A stretch of 5,630 bases of DNA, taken from Clostridiales bacterium (GTDB lineage: Bacteria; Bacillota; Desulfitobacteriia; Desulfitobacteriales; Desulfitobacteriaceae). The notes under the pieces are model-generated. The model searched no databases. It was not told the origin of the DNA and saw only the letters and a program-made list of their open reading frames with translations. Shown one piece after another: positions 5,626 through 5,630 of this stretch; the stretch's first letter is position 1; the number at the start of each line of letters is the position of its first letter. Where the stretch lies: the NCBI GenBank assembly GCA_027357125.1, contig DAHVVW010000157.1, positions 1 to 5,630 on the forward strand. The letters run 5' to 3'. Position numbers and translations under genes: made by a program.

Positions 5626-5630
5626 TGAAA

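Overview
All recognisable genes lie on the minus strand, so transcription runs from high to low coordinates. Several things point to an anaerobic Gram-positive bacterium of the class Clostridia, probably a Peptococcaceae/Desulfotomaculum-like or acetogenic lineage. These are paired HdrC/HdrB-type redox proteins, a short self-processing SpeD of the Firmicutes/Thermotoga type, a sigma-A-like promoter, purine-rich ribosome binding sites and mixed base composition. The lineage is an inference from gene content; no rRNA or other phylogenetic marker is present.

Layout in transcription order. (1) 5554-4871 is an OmpR/PhoB-family response regulator, preceded by a small imperfect palindrome at the window edge. 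(2) 4874-3408 is its membrane histidine kinase, overlapping the regulator by 4 bases (ATGA). (3) 3375-2224 is a glycerate 2-kinase, starting 32 bases after the histidine kinase and probably in the same transcript. (4) 2223-1924 has no confident gene. It holds a strong Shine-Dalgarno site, a 22-codon open frame that continues in frame through two TAG codons to a TAA at 2020, and a hairpin with a T-run that may be the operon terminator. (5) speD (1803-1426) has its own near-consensus promoter, a leader with a predicted hairpin, and a convincing intrinsic terminator at 1386-1342. (6) 1341-1199 is a leader region with a 10-bp inverted repeat just before the next ribosome binding site. (7) hdrC (1198-731) and hdrB (738 to the window edge) overlap by 8 bases and form the start of a redox operon that continues out of the window.

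How they fit together: there are three transcription units. The first is a signal transduction pair coupled to an enzyme that makes 2-phosphoglycerate from glycerate. The second is a single-gene unit making decarboxylated S-adenosylmethionine, the aminopropyl donor for spermidine. The third is a heterodisulfide-reductase-like electron transfer module. In bacteria such modules usually work with HdrA-like flavoproteins, and in acetogens such as Moorella also with MvhD and MetVF; none of these partners is visible here. No RNA genes, CRISPR arrays, insertion sequences or plus-strand genes were found. The most unusual spot is the amber-interrupted frame behind the glycerate kinase gene.
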